Assembly: GCA_944350415.1 (NCBI GenBank)
Contig: CALVOY010000005.1
Span: 1-35,219, forward strand
Reading direction: 5' to 3'
Length of the DNA stretch: 35,219 bases
From: an uncultured Bacilli bacterium
GTDB taxonomy: Bacteria > Bacillota_I > Bacilli_A > RF39 > UBA660
Part shown: positions 16,256 through 23,557 of the stretch, one piece after another
How positions within the stretch are numbered: the first letter of the stretch is position 1
Layout: every line of letters begins with the position of its first letter
Program-made: the position numbers and the translations under genes
The notes under the pieces: model-generated
Seen by the model: only the letters and a program-made list of their open reading frames with translations
Told to the model about the DNA's origin: nothing
Database searches by the model: none

Positions 16256-16284
16256 ATTATAACAAATATTAAATTATTTTTGAA
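16256..16284 (-). promoter_or_regulatory. Candidate promoter of the ART-like gene
   Basis: On the minus strand TTCAAA and a perfect TATAAT are 17 bases apart. The predicted leader is about 115 bases long and contains a terminator-like hairpin. Confidence 0.5.
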
Positions 16285-16356
16285 TAATCGGTGTACATTT
16301 TTGATGAACTTATTATAATTGTTTTTTAACTTTTAATGTACCAAAATCCGCCCGAG

Positions 16357-18395
16357 TTTGACAGTTGATGATTAATGAGACAGAAGATTAACCTTTATAA
16401 TATAAGGCTTTTATTTTGTCAACATTTTATCGTTTTTGTATTGTACATTGTCGTATAATGTGATCTAATGGTATTAGAAGATGGTTGATTATATGTATTT
16501 AAAAGCTTGTCTTGGTTATAAAGGTAAAATATATTTATCATTTGTTCAAGGTTATAGAGATAAAGATGGTAAAGCCAAACAAAAAACCATCAAAAAAATT
16601 GGTTACTTAGAAGATTTAAAAAAATTGTATGATGACCCTATTGCTCATTTTAAAGAAATTGCCAAGCAAAGAAACGATGCAACTATGACAGAATACACTA
16701 TTAAAAATTTAAACACCAAAATTATTGATAGTTCATCAAAAGCTAAAAATTTAGGTTATGTTGTTTTAAAATCAATTTATGAAGAACTTGGTTTAAAAGA
16801 GTTCCTTGGCAACAAAAATAAAGATTTAAAAATAGATTTTGACTTGAATAAAATTTTTTCTTTATTAGTTTTCTCTCGTATATTATATCCTGGTTCTAAA
16901 AAAGATACTTTTGATAATAAAGATAGATTCTCTGAAGATTTCGATGGTTTCACTTTGAAAGATGTTTATCGTTCTTTAGATTATTTTAATTCTTATAAAG
17001 ATGATATTGAATCTTTACTTTAGAATAACTCTAATAATAAATATAAAAGAGATACTAAACAACTTTATTATGATTGCACTAATTATTATTTTGAAATTAA
17101 CTATAATGACGAAGATCTAGTTGATGAAGAAGGCAGTATATTAGAAAAAGGCTATCGTAAAAGAGGCCCTGAAAAAAATCATCGTCCTGATCCTATTATT
17201 GAAATGGGACTATTAATGGATTCTTCTAACATTCCTATTTCTTATGATTTATTTCCGGGTAATGAATCCGAAAAATTATTTTTACTCCCTATTGCAAAAA
17301 GGACTAAAGCTAATTGTAATTTAGGCAGAGTTATTGTTGTGGCTGATAGAGGTTTAAATACTTCTGATAGTATTTTTCATCTTGCTGGTAAAAATGATAA
17401 GAATAATAAAGATGGATATATTTACGGACAATCTGTAAGAGGGGCTGACCAAGAATTTAAAGATTGGGTTTTAAAACAAGATGATTATATTGATGAACCT
17501 ATCCTTAATGATGATGGTACTCCTGAAACTTTTAGAAAAATGATTTTTAAAGATGATAAATTTGTAGGTTTTGAAAAATCGCAATCTATTTTTAGACACA
17601 AGTCAAGAATTTATCCTAAAGAGTTAACTATTACAAGAGATGGCAAAAGAAATGCTAAAGTAAGAACTGATCAAAAACAAATGGTTTACTATTCGCAAAA
17701 ATATGCTGACAAACAAAGAAGAGATAGAAATCAAATGATTGAAAGAGCTAAAGACTTAATCAACAATCCTCGAAAATATAATAGAGTCACTGCTAGTGGT
17801 GCTGCTTCTTATATTAATAATATTAAATTTGATAAACATACTGGCGTAGTCGCTGATGGTTTAGATTTATCTTTAAAACTAGATAAAATTAAAGAAGAAA
17901 AAATATATGATGGCTATTATTCAATAGTCACCAGCGAATTACATATGTCTGATAAAGATTTAATAGCTAAATATCGTAATCTATCTAAAATTGAAGATAC
18001 TTTTAAAGTTACCAAGACTGAGTTTAATGCTCGTCCTATATTTGTTTGGACTAAAGAACATATCGAATCACATTTTTTAACTTGTTTCGTCGCTTTAGTA
18101 ATAACTAGATTACTTGAACAAAAGCTTGATAATAAATATTCTATTCGTCAAGTAATCAATTCTATTAAAAATTATAATAGTATTAATTTAGAACATGATT
18201 TATATGTTCAAAACTATAATGATGAAATAATAAACAGTTTACATAAAATATTTAATATAGATTTATCTAAAAAATATATGACTTTATCAGAAATTAAAAA
18301 AAGTTTAAAATTAACCAATGAGAGGTTCATTGTACAACATGCAAAAAATGAGTTAGCCTTTATTTTTCAAGGTTTAACTCATTTTTACTGTCAAA
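16357..18395 (+). mobile_element. IS1634-family insertion sequence, inactivated
   Basis: The transposase reading frame is bracketed by short inverted ends: TTTGACAGT at 16357-16365 and its complement ACTGTCAAA at 18387-18395, each followed inward by a spaced ATGAG/CTCAT. The right end lies within the last transposase codons. I could not fix a target duplication, so the outer borders may be a few bases off. The interrupted transposase makes the element non-autonomous unless another copy exists. Confidence 0.65.
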
Positions 18396-18400
18396 GCTAA
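16481..18400 (+). pseudogene. IS1634-family DDE transposase with one in-frame TAG
   Basis: The reading frame is continuous from 16481 to 18400 (639 coding codons) except for a single TAG at 17021-17023. Both halves align to one IS1634/IS4-like transposase: an N-terminal GKIYLSFVQGYRDKDGK region, then after the stop YYDCTNYYFEI (first Asp), KRGPEKNHRPDPIIEMGLLM, VVADRGLNT (second Asp) and LSKIEDTFKVTK (catalytic Glu), ending in FYCQS. A CAG-to-TAG change would explain it. The sequence between the stop and the ATG at 17204 still codes for family residues, so the downstream ATG is not a separate gene start. Confidence 0.88.
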
Positions 18401-18456
18401 AATCTAATTCTACAATATTTTACAAGATTTGCCTATACCCCATTTGTAGGGAATAG

Positions 18457-18730
18457 TTAGTGTGATTTAATATAGTTTTCTAATTCTGTTAATTTAATCC
18501 TTTTACTCAAGTCATTAATATAGATTTCATTAGAGTAATTAAAAGCAAGAAAAGTCATAACATTAATAATAATTCTGCGTGGCTCAATGTAACTTAAATG
18601 ACGTTTTATCAATTTTTCTTATACTACCATTTATAAACGTTGGAGTAGTATTACAAAAATCACAGATAATCTCTAATCTTTTTCTTAAAGACTCCTCCAT
18701 ATCAATTTCTTGTTTGATTACATTAATCAT
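18457..18730 (-). pseudogene. Small gene of about 90 aa with a +1 frameshift
   Basis: From ATG 18730 the frame reads about 40 sensible residues (MINVIKQEIDMEESLRKRLE, with a C-x-x-C-like DFCNTTPTF region) and then hits a stop. Removing one base from the run of four A/T at 18604-18607 joins it to a frame that continues IDKRHLSYIEPRRIIINVM and ends IKSH at 18457. The span is 3n+1 bases long, as a single insertion predicts. An AAAGG site precedes the ATG. The function is unknown. A sequencing error, a decayed gene or programmed slippage would all give this picture. Confidence 0.6.
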
Positions 18731-18750
18731 AAGCACCAACCTTTCTTCTA

Positions 18751-18798
18751 GGTTGATTTTTTCATATAAACGAAAAAATCAATCATTTCTGATTGATT
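18751..18798 (-). terminator. Alternative hairpins downstream of tRNA-Gly
   Basis: Two overlapping stems share the segment 18777-18784: AATCAATC/GATTGATT (18777-18784 with 18791-18798), followed by T residues on the minus strand, and a 13-bp stem (18751-18763 with 18772-18784). The first is a good terminator for leftward tRNA transcription; the two cannot form together. Confidence 0.6.
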
Positions 18799-18810
18799 CT
18801 TATATCAAAA

Positions 18811-18845
18811 GTTCGAATAGTTCGAACAGATTTCCCAATGGAGCG
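18811..18845. repeat. tRNA-proximal copy of the 35-base repeat (attR-like)
   Basis: This covers the end of tRNA-Gly with its CCA and the GTTCGAA-TAG-TTCGAAC palindrome just beyond it; read on the minus strand the palindrome is followed by TTTT and may be the first tRNA terminator. It matches 13959-13993 at 30 of 35 positions, with the palindrome spacer inverted. Confidence 0.6.
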
Positions 18846-18912
18846 GATGATGGGAATCGAACCCACGTGGTCAGCTTGGAAGGCTGAAGTTCTACCATTA
18901 AACTACATCCGC
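18839..18912 (-). tRNA. tRNA-Gly (anticodon UCC), CCA encoded
   Basis: The minus strand folds as a full cloverleaf: acceptor GCGGATG/CATCCGC, anticodon loop CTTCCAA (TCC, glycine), a T arm with GGTTCGATTCC, discriminator U73 as expected for tRNA-Gly, and a genomically encoded CCA (18839-18841). UCC decodes GGA and GGG and, with wobble, most glycine codons. Its 3' end points at the putative island. Confidence 0.96.
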
Positions 18913-18958
18913 AAATATTGTTTGTCTTTTGAAAGTTAATTTATAAAAGACAATATTA

Positions 18959-18986
18959 ATTATATCAGTTTATATTTAAAAGTCAA
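18959..18986 (-). promoter_or_regulatory. SigA-type promoter of tRNA-Gly
   Basis: On the minus strand TTGACT and TATAAT are 16 bases apart, about 46 bases before the tRNA 5' end. The leader holds an imperfect inverted repeat (18915-18957, AATATTGTCTTTT-like arms). Confidence 0.7.
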
Positions 18987-19090
18987 TAATTTTTTTAAAA
19001 ATTTGTGATGCAATAAATTTTTCAATTTCTATTTACTGTGATAGCTGTAATAAATATCTTTATTTATAAAGAAAGTATAATAAACAATAC

Positions 19091-19122
19091 GAGTACTTGC
19101 AATTAAATTATTACAAGTACTC
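19091..19122 (-). terminator. Terminator-like hairpin after the sulfatase gene
   Basis: A perfect 9-bp stem GAGTACTTG/CAAGTACTC with a 14-base loop lies 37 bases past the stop codon of the leftward gene. The sequence after it is only partly T-rich, so it is a moderate terminator. Confidence 0.5.
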
Positions 19123-19158
19123 ATGCTTGTTGACTATATATTTGGTTTTCTTCCTTCT

Positions 19159-21099
19159 TTATTTAAAAATATCATCATAAATATTATATTTTATAATGGA
19201 GTCGCTGATCGTGAAACCATTTGCTACTTTGGTATTTATTTTGCGAATATATTCATTATCAACTTCAGTATTATCTGCACTTACAAATTTATTTTGATTG
19301 GCAAAATAAGTGCCTTTGTTTGTTACCCAACTTCGATTACTGAAAATAGCGATTCCTTCAGAATTACTTAATATATCTTTTCCTACAAGTAATCTAGAAT
19401 CATATTCTATACCAAATAAATTCAATATTGTTGGTAGAACATCAATTTGACTTCCGACTTTATTTATCTCTACTTTGTTTTTCATCTCGCTATTCCAAAT
19501 GATAAAATTGCTGCGGTTTACTTCCACAATTTCATCTCTTTCATAACTAGATACTTCATTAATTTCATCTATAGATAAAGTATAAGGGTAGTGATCTCCT
19601 ACTAGAGCAATCACCGTATTATCTAAAATATTTTTTTCTTCTAGTTGCTGAATTAAAGATTCTAATGCTCTATCAAGTTCTATTTGACTAGCTAAGTAAG
19701 CTTTTACATTATTGGAGTAAGGAAGATCTGCTACTAAATTCTTATTTTTAGAAGCAATGTTATTACCACCAGTAAAGTTATAAGGAGCATGTCCACTTAC
19801 TGTTATATAATAAGTCATAAATTTTTCTTCCGTACCATATTTAGGGAATGTTACATTCATTAAGTCAATATCGCTTGGTAACCATCTGCAGTTCATCTCT
19901 AATTCTAATCCGTTTCTACATCCTGTATAAGAATAGAATCCAAGTGTTTTCATCGTTTTATTTCTTTCATAATAAGAGTAGGTCCAGTTATGATAAGCAT
20001 TTGTTGTATATCCTAATCGATTAAAACTATTTCCAAGAGCATAATAAATATTTGGTGTATTACTTTTCCAATTTTTCAGAATGGTTTGTGTTGGAATTAG
20101 TCCAGTAGTAGCTTGAAATTCTCCTCCCGTTGTACTTAAGAAAACAGGAGAATAGAAGTTGTTAAACACAAATCCATTATTGATTAGTTTATATAGAGTA
20201 GGGGTTCTCTCTGCATCTACTGCAATACTGTTAAATCCTTCAGCTAAAATAAAAATCAAATTTTTTCCTTTGAAGTATCCTGTATAGTCATTTTGATTTG
20301 TAGGAGCAGTGTTTTTCAAATATTCTAATAGCTTTTTTTTGCCACTTTCGTTGGTATTAGCGATGAGCCCATCAAAGTCAATATCGATTTGATTATAAGT
20401 AATGACCTCTTCTGGTAATTCTTCTTCCTCATTATTTTCTGTATCTTTTTCTTCTTCTGCTTCTTCTACAATGGATTCATTAAAACCAAAAATACTTCTT
20501 TTAATGTCTAATCTAGTATAAGTAACTAATCCAAAATTTAAAATAGTTTTTCTATCTTCTCTGATATGAAAGTAGATGTTATAAGCAGAGTATAAGCCAT
20601 TTTTATCCCACTGTAATGATAAAATGCTGATGGTATAGAAAATTATGATTAATCCTAAACCGATAAAGCCTTCTTTTAGTTCAATTTGATTAAAATCTAT
20701 TTTTTTTCGTAGAAAAAACCAAGCAATAATTGGAATGATGAAAAGGAAAATGATAAGTATATTCTTTCCTAAAGCATCCACAATAATATTGGTAAAATCG
20801 AGCGCTTGACTCGCTAACCCTATTGTTTCAAAAGAAAAAGGTACTGAAAATAAACTATAGAAAATATAACTGAATATAAAATAAATACAGAAGAAACTAG
20901 TGAGGATCAGACTAATTACCTGATTGGCTTTGTTTCTAAACACACTGCTAATTAGTGTTAGAATAAAAATAACAGGAATACTAAATAGAATTGTATAAAG
21001 AATATCGATTCCATTAATATGATGATATACCGATAGTTTATAACTAAATTCTAGATATAAAACTAAAAAAATATAAAAGAATAATTGATTTTTTTTCAT
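19159..21099 (-). CDS. LTA-synthase-like membrane sulfatase (phosphoglycerol transferase type)
   Basis: The 646-aa protein has five or so membrane segments in the first 190 residues, an acidic linker (about 225-245) and an extracellular sulfatase/alkaline-phosphatase-fold domain. Family landmarks are LILAEGFNS (metal Glu), STTGGEFQ with the presumed nucleophile at Thr323 or Thr324, SGHAPY (His) and VGDHYPY (Asp-His). LtaS-type enzymes transfer glycerol-phosphate from phosphatidylglycerol to a growing lipoteichoic acid; this exact member could instead modify another surface polymer. The ATG at 21099 is chosen over the GTG codons before it because GGTGG serves as its ribosome site. It diverges from a hydrolase/LicD operon that may act on the same polymers. 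Confidence 0.87.
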   Translation of the reverse strand: MKKNQLFFYIFLVLYLEFSYKLSVYHHINGIDILYTILFSIPVIFILTLISSVFRNKANQVISLILTSFFCIYFIFSYIFYSLFSVPFSFETIGLASQALDFTNIIVDALGKNILIIFLFIIPIIAWFFLRKKIDFNQIELKEGFIGLGLIIIFYTISILSLQWDKNGLYSAYNIYFHIREDRKTILNFGLVTYTRLDIKRSIFGFNESIVEEAEEEKDTENNEEEELPEEVITYNQIDIDFDGLIANTNESGKKKLLEYLKNTAPTNQNDYTGYFKGKNLIFILAEGFNSIAVDAERTPTLYKLINNGFVFNNFYSPVFLSTTGGEFQATTGLIPTQTILKNWKSNTPNIYYALGNSFNRLGYTTNAYHNWTYSYYERNKTMKTLGFYSYTGCRNGLELEMNCRWLPSDIDLMNVTFPKYGTEEKFMTYYITVSGHAPYNFTGGNNIASKNKNLVADLPYSNNVKAYLASQIELDRALESLIQQLEEKNILDNTVIALVGDHYPYTLSIDEINEVSSYERDEIVEVNRSNFIIWNSEMKNKVEINKVGSQIDVLPTILNLFGIEYDSRLLVGKDILSNSEGIAIFSNRSWVTNKGTYFANQNKFVSADNTEVDNEYIRKINTKVANGFTISDSIIKYNIYDDIFK

Positions 21100-21128
21100 T
21101 ACTACCACCACTATTATTACTTATTTAT

Positions 21129-21156
21129 ATTATATCAGTATCTATAACTTATACAA
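21129..21156 (-). promoter_or_regulatory. Promoter of the LTA-synthase-like gene
   Basis: On the minus strand TTGTAT and a perfect TATAAT preceded by TG are 16 bases apart, 30 bases before the start codon. Confidence 0.65.
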
Positions 21157-21159
21157 GAC

Positions 21160-21189
21160 TTTACGATTCTTTTTAGAGTGTGTTATGAT
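21160..21189 (+). promoter_or_regulatory. Divergent promoter of the hydrolase/LicD operon
   Basis: TTTACG and TATGAT are 18 bases apart and start only 4 bases from the opposing promoter. The GTG at 21178 falls inside it, which supports the start at 21208. Confidence 0.45.
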
Positions 21190-21207
21190 AGTAATGGAGT
21201 TGATAAT

Positions 21208-22278
21208 GTGGGCACAATTGATACTTATTTAAAACAATATGGTAAATATACTTTTTTGGAAGAAGAGTTTAATGAGGTGGATGCTGTTATTTTATCTTTA
21301 CTCTCTTATGTAAATCTACTAGATATTGTTCCAAGTGCTAAAAAGGGAAAGATATTATTAGGAGAGGCTTCGCGATTGTTTTATCAAAAATACACGAAAA
21401 AAGAGATTAATCATAATGCTTTGTCAGTAAGAAATGCTAGTCATTTATTGGGTAAGATAGCCAAAACCAAACGCTTTCAAGATCTTTATTTATACAATTA
21501 TCACTATGAAGTAACATTTGATATGCAATTTGGTGCTATGTGTATTATGCTTCCAACTAAAGAAGTATATGTTTCTTATGAAGGAACAGATAGTTATATT
21601 AGTGGCTGGAAAGAAGATTTTATGTTTTCTTATATGTTTCCTACCAATGCTCAGAAAGAGGCTATTCGTTATTTAAATCAAGTAACTGGTTTCTTTGGCC
21701 CTAAAATATATGTTGGAGGTCATTCTAAAGGTGGGAATTTGGCTTTGGTTGCTTCTATGTTTTGTAAGCCCAGTGTTCGTCATAAAATCATAACCGTATT
21801 TAATCATGATGGACCAGGATTAAGAAAAAGGGAATTTGAATCCAAAGAATATCATAAAATATTTCCTAAATTAGTAAGCTATGTACCTAAATCCAGTTTT
21901 GTTGGAATGCTATTAAGACATGCAGATAATTATATCGTGATAGATAGTAAAAATAAGAAATTAATGCAACATGATGCTACTTCTTGGATAGTTGAAAAAA
22001 ATCGATTTAAAAGAGCAAAAATCAGTGAATTTAGTAAAAAGGTAGAAAAGGGGATTATTTCATGGCTGGATCAATTAGATGATAAAAAAAGAGAGAAATT
22101 TGTTAGTAATTTATTTAGTATTTTCAAAAAAGCTGAAATCCATGATTTGAATGAGTTTAAAAAGTCAAAGCTTAGTAGTATGATCGAAATTTTAAAAGAA
22201 ACTAAAAATTTAGATAAAGCAACTAGAACGATGATGTTGAATTATTTAAAAGCATTTTATAATGAGATAAAGGAGTAG
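21208..22278 (+). CDS. DUF2974 (Mbeg1-like) alpha/beta hydrolase
   Basis: The 356-aa protein has the lipase-type nucleophile elbow GHSKGGNLA with Ser173, the following FNHDGPG that usually supplies the acid, and a C-terminal LMQHDATSW with the presumed catalytic His. This set is the hallmark of the DUF2974/Mbeg1-like family, cytoplasmic serine hydrolases of unknown substrate common in Bacillota. The last 90 residues form a helical extension. GTG 21208 is preferred (GGAG eight bases upstream); an earlier in-frame GTG at 21178 is inside the promoter. Seven bases separate it from the licD-like gene, so they are co-transcribed, and both diverge from an LTA-synthase-like gene. An esterase acting on lipid or polymer precursors is inference. 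Confidence 0.87.
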   Translation: MGTIDTYLKQYGKYTFLEEEFNEVDAVILSLLSYVNLLDIVPSAKKGKILLGEASRLFYQKYTKKEINHNALSVRNASHLLGKIAKTKRFQDLYLYNYHYEVTFDMQFGAMCIMLPTKEVYVSYEGTDSYISGWKEDFMFSYMFPTNAQKEAIRYLNQVTGFFGPKIYVGGHSKGGNLALVASMFCKPSVRHKIITVFNHDGPGLRKREFESKEYHKIFPKLVSYVPKSSFVGMLLRHADNYIVIDSKNKKLMQHDATSWIVEKNRFKRAKISEFSKKVEKGIISWLDQLDDKKREKFVSNLFSIFKKAEIHDLNEFKKSKLSSMIEILKETKNLDKATRTMMLNYLKAFYNEIKE

Positions 22279-22284
22279 CAAAAG

Positions 22285-23172
22285 ATGAAAAAAACAGAAT
22301 ATATTCAGAAAATAGAGGAGTATTTTATAGAAACCAAAAATAAAGAAAAGATTCCAGTTAGATCTTTGCAGTTAGAAGTTCTTAGTGTAATGGATGAAAT
22401 TGATAGAATTTGCAGAAAAAACCATATTCAGTATTTTTTAATTGCTGGAAGTAGTTTAGGTATCGTAAATTATGGTGGATTTATTCCTTGGGATGATGAT
22501 ATGGATATTGCGGTAGATATTCAGGATTGGCCTAGATTTGTGGAAGCTATGAAAAAAGATATAGGGGAAAATTTTTATTTTGATTGCTATGAAATAGATA
22601 AGCGCTATAATACCATTTCTGGTCCATGGATGAAAGTTAGAAAAAAGGGAACTTATATTGAAGAAGTTAATTTTTTATTAAAGAATCGTTGTAAAAGAGG
22701 AGATGGAATCTTTGTAGATGTAATTCCTTATGGTGGAATAGCAGAAAATAAATTTATCGATGAAGTAGAAAGAACAGTTGTGAAATTAAATATGTTATGG
22801 ATTGTGTTTTTAGATAATCTGCATATTAATCCAATTCCTTTTAAGAGTTTTGTTTATTGGTTTAGTAAAAAATGTATGAAATGGCATCGAAATAGTAAAT
22901 TGGTTTCTCAACCAGTTTCTGTTCCCTGGGAAAAGTTTTTAAAGGAGCCAGTGTTTTTAAAAGAAGATGTGTATCCAGTGAAAGAGTATCATTTTGAGAA
23001 TAGAAAGTTTTATTCTTACAACAATATAGAAAAAGTATTGAAAGAATGGTATGGTCCCAATTGTTTAAAAAAATGGAATGGTAAGAAGTGGGAAGAAACT
23101 TTACCTGTTTCCAAAAGAAAGCCAAAGCATACCAAAGACATTAATTTAGAGGGTGATTATCCAAAGAAGTAA
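22285..23172 (+). CDS. LicD-family phosphotransferase
   Basis: The 295-aa protein matches the LicD family: a leading helix with LDEIDRICRKNHIQYFLI-like sequence, the substrate glycine GSSLG, the metal site IPWDDDMDIAV with three Asp, and a downstream DIIPY-like motif (VDVIPYGGI). LicD enzymes move phosphocholine or other phosphodiester groups onto teichoic acids, capsules or glycans. The nearby LTA-synthase-like gene suggests that a surface polymer is decorated here. No choline kinase or cytidylyltransferase (licA, licC) is present in the window, so the transferred group is open. AAAGATG-type weak ribosome site; probably coupled to the hydrolase gene. Confidence 0.88.
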   Translation: MKKTEYIQKIEEYFIETKNKEKIPVRSLQLEVLSVMDEIDRICRKNHIQYFLIAGSSLGIVNYGGFIPWDDDMDIAVDIQDWPRFVEAMKKDIGENFYFDCYEIDKRYNTISGPWMKVRKKGTYIEEVNFLLKNRCKRGDGIFVDVIPYGGIAENKFIDEVERTVVKLNMLWIVFLDNLHINPIPFKSFVYWFSKKCMKWHRNSKLVSQPVSVPWEKFLKEPVFLKEDVYPVKEYHFENRKFYSYNNIEKVLKEWYGPNCLKKWNGKKWEETLPVSKRKPKHTKDINLEGDYPKK

Positions 23173-23190
23173 TTGACTTCTTTTCTTTTT
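23163..23190 (+). terminator. Intrinsic terminator after the licD-like gene
   Basis: A perfect 8-bp stem AAAGAAGT/ACTTCTTT with a 5-base loop containing the stop codon, then a T-rich tail. Confidence 0.85.
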
Positions 23191-23205
23191 TGCAATATTA
23201 TGAAT

Positions 23206-23225
23206 ATATGAACAGTCATTCATAT
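23206..23225 (+). promoter_or_regulatory. ArsR/SmtB-type operator overlapping the -10
   Basis: ATATGAA (23206-23212) and TTCATAT (23219-23225) form a perfect 7-bp palindrome with a 6-base spacer, the form bound by SmtB, CzrA and related sensors. It overlaps a TATAAT at 23223-23228, so binding of the encoded repressor would block transcription of its own operon. Confidence 0.75.
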
Positions 23226-23251
23226 AATGAAAGGAGCTAGAATATTATTTT

Positions 23252-23557
23252 ATGGAAAGTAAGGAATTATTAACAGAATTAGGAGATTTTTTTAAGATTT
23301 TTGCAGACCCTACTAGAATTCGAATTTTGGAATTACTAACGGAAAAGGAGAAGTGCGTAGGAGAGATTGCAGAAATACTAGAAGTTAGTCAATCAGCCGT
23401 TTCTCATCAGTTAAAGATTTTGCGTCTTGCTAATGTTGTTAGTACAGAAAAGAAGGGGCAGATGGTTACTTATCGGTTGGCAGATGAGCATATCCGTATT
23501 ATTATTCAATATGGTCTAGAACATATTAGGGAGGAAAAGAATGAAAAAGATTTATAA
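23252..23557 (+). CDS. ArsR/SmtB-family metal-sensing repressor
   Basis: The 101-aa winged-helix protein has the recognition helix SQSAVSHQLKILRLANVV typical of the family and an alpha-5 metal site in the right spacing: Asp78-x-His80-x10-His91-x2-Glu94, as in zinc/cobalt sensors such as SmtB and CzrA. The alpha-3N Cys pair of cadmium/lead sensors (ELCVCDL) is not present; only Cys35 remains. It should repress its operon until zinc or cobalt rises. A matching palindrome overlaps the promoter, and the next gene is the efflux ATPase it would control, overlapping by 17 bases. AAAGGAG lies upstream, somewhat far from the ATG. Confidence 0.92.
   Translation: MESKELLTELGDFFKIFADPTRIRILELLTEKEKCVGEIAEILEVSQSAVSHQLKILRLANVVSTEKKGQMVTYRLADEHIRIIIQYGLEHIREEKNEKDL

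Noticed and set aside
17021-17023. TAG read as sense (recoded amber) in this organism
   Set aside because: TAG ends several ordinary genes in the window at expected places, so a nonsense mutation in the transposase is simpler.
18579-18887. Plus-strand open frame over the tRNA-Gly and broken gene
   Set aside because: It reads through the antisense of a tRNA and of a more coherent minus-strand gene; its end sequence is a known tRNA artefact.
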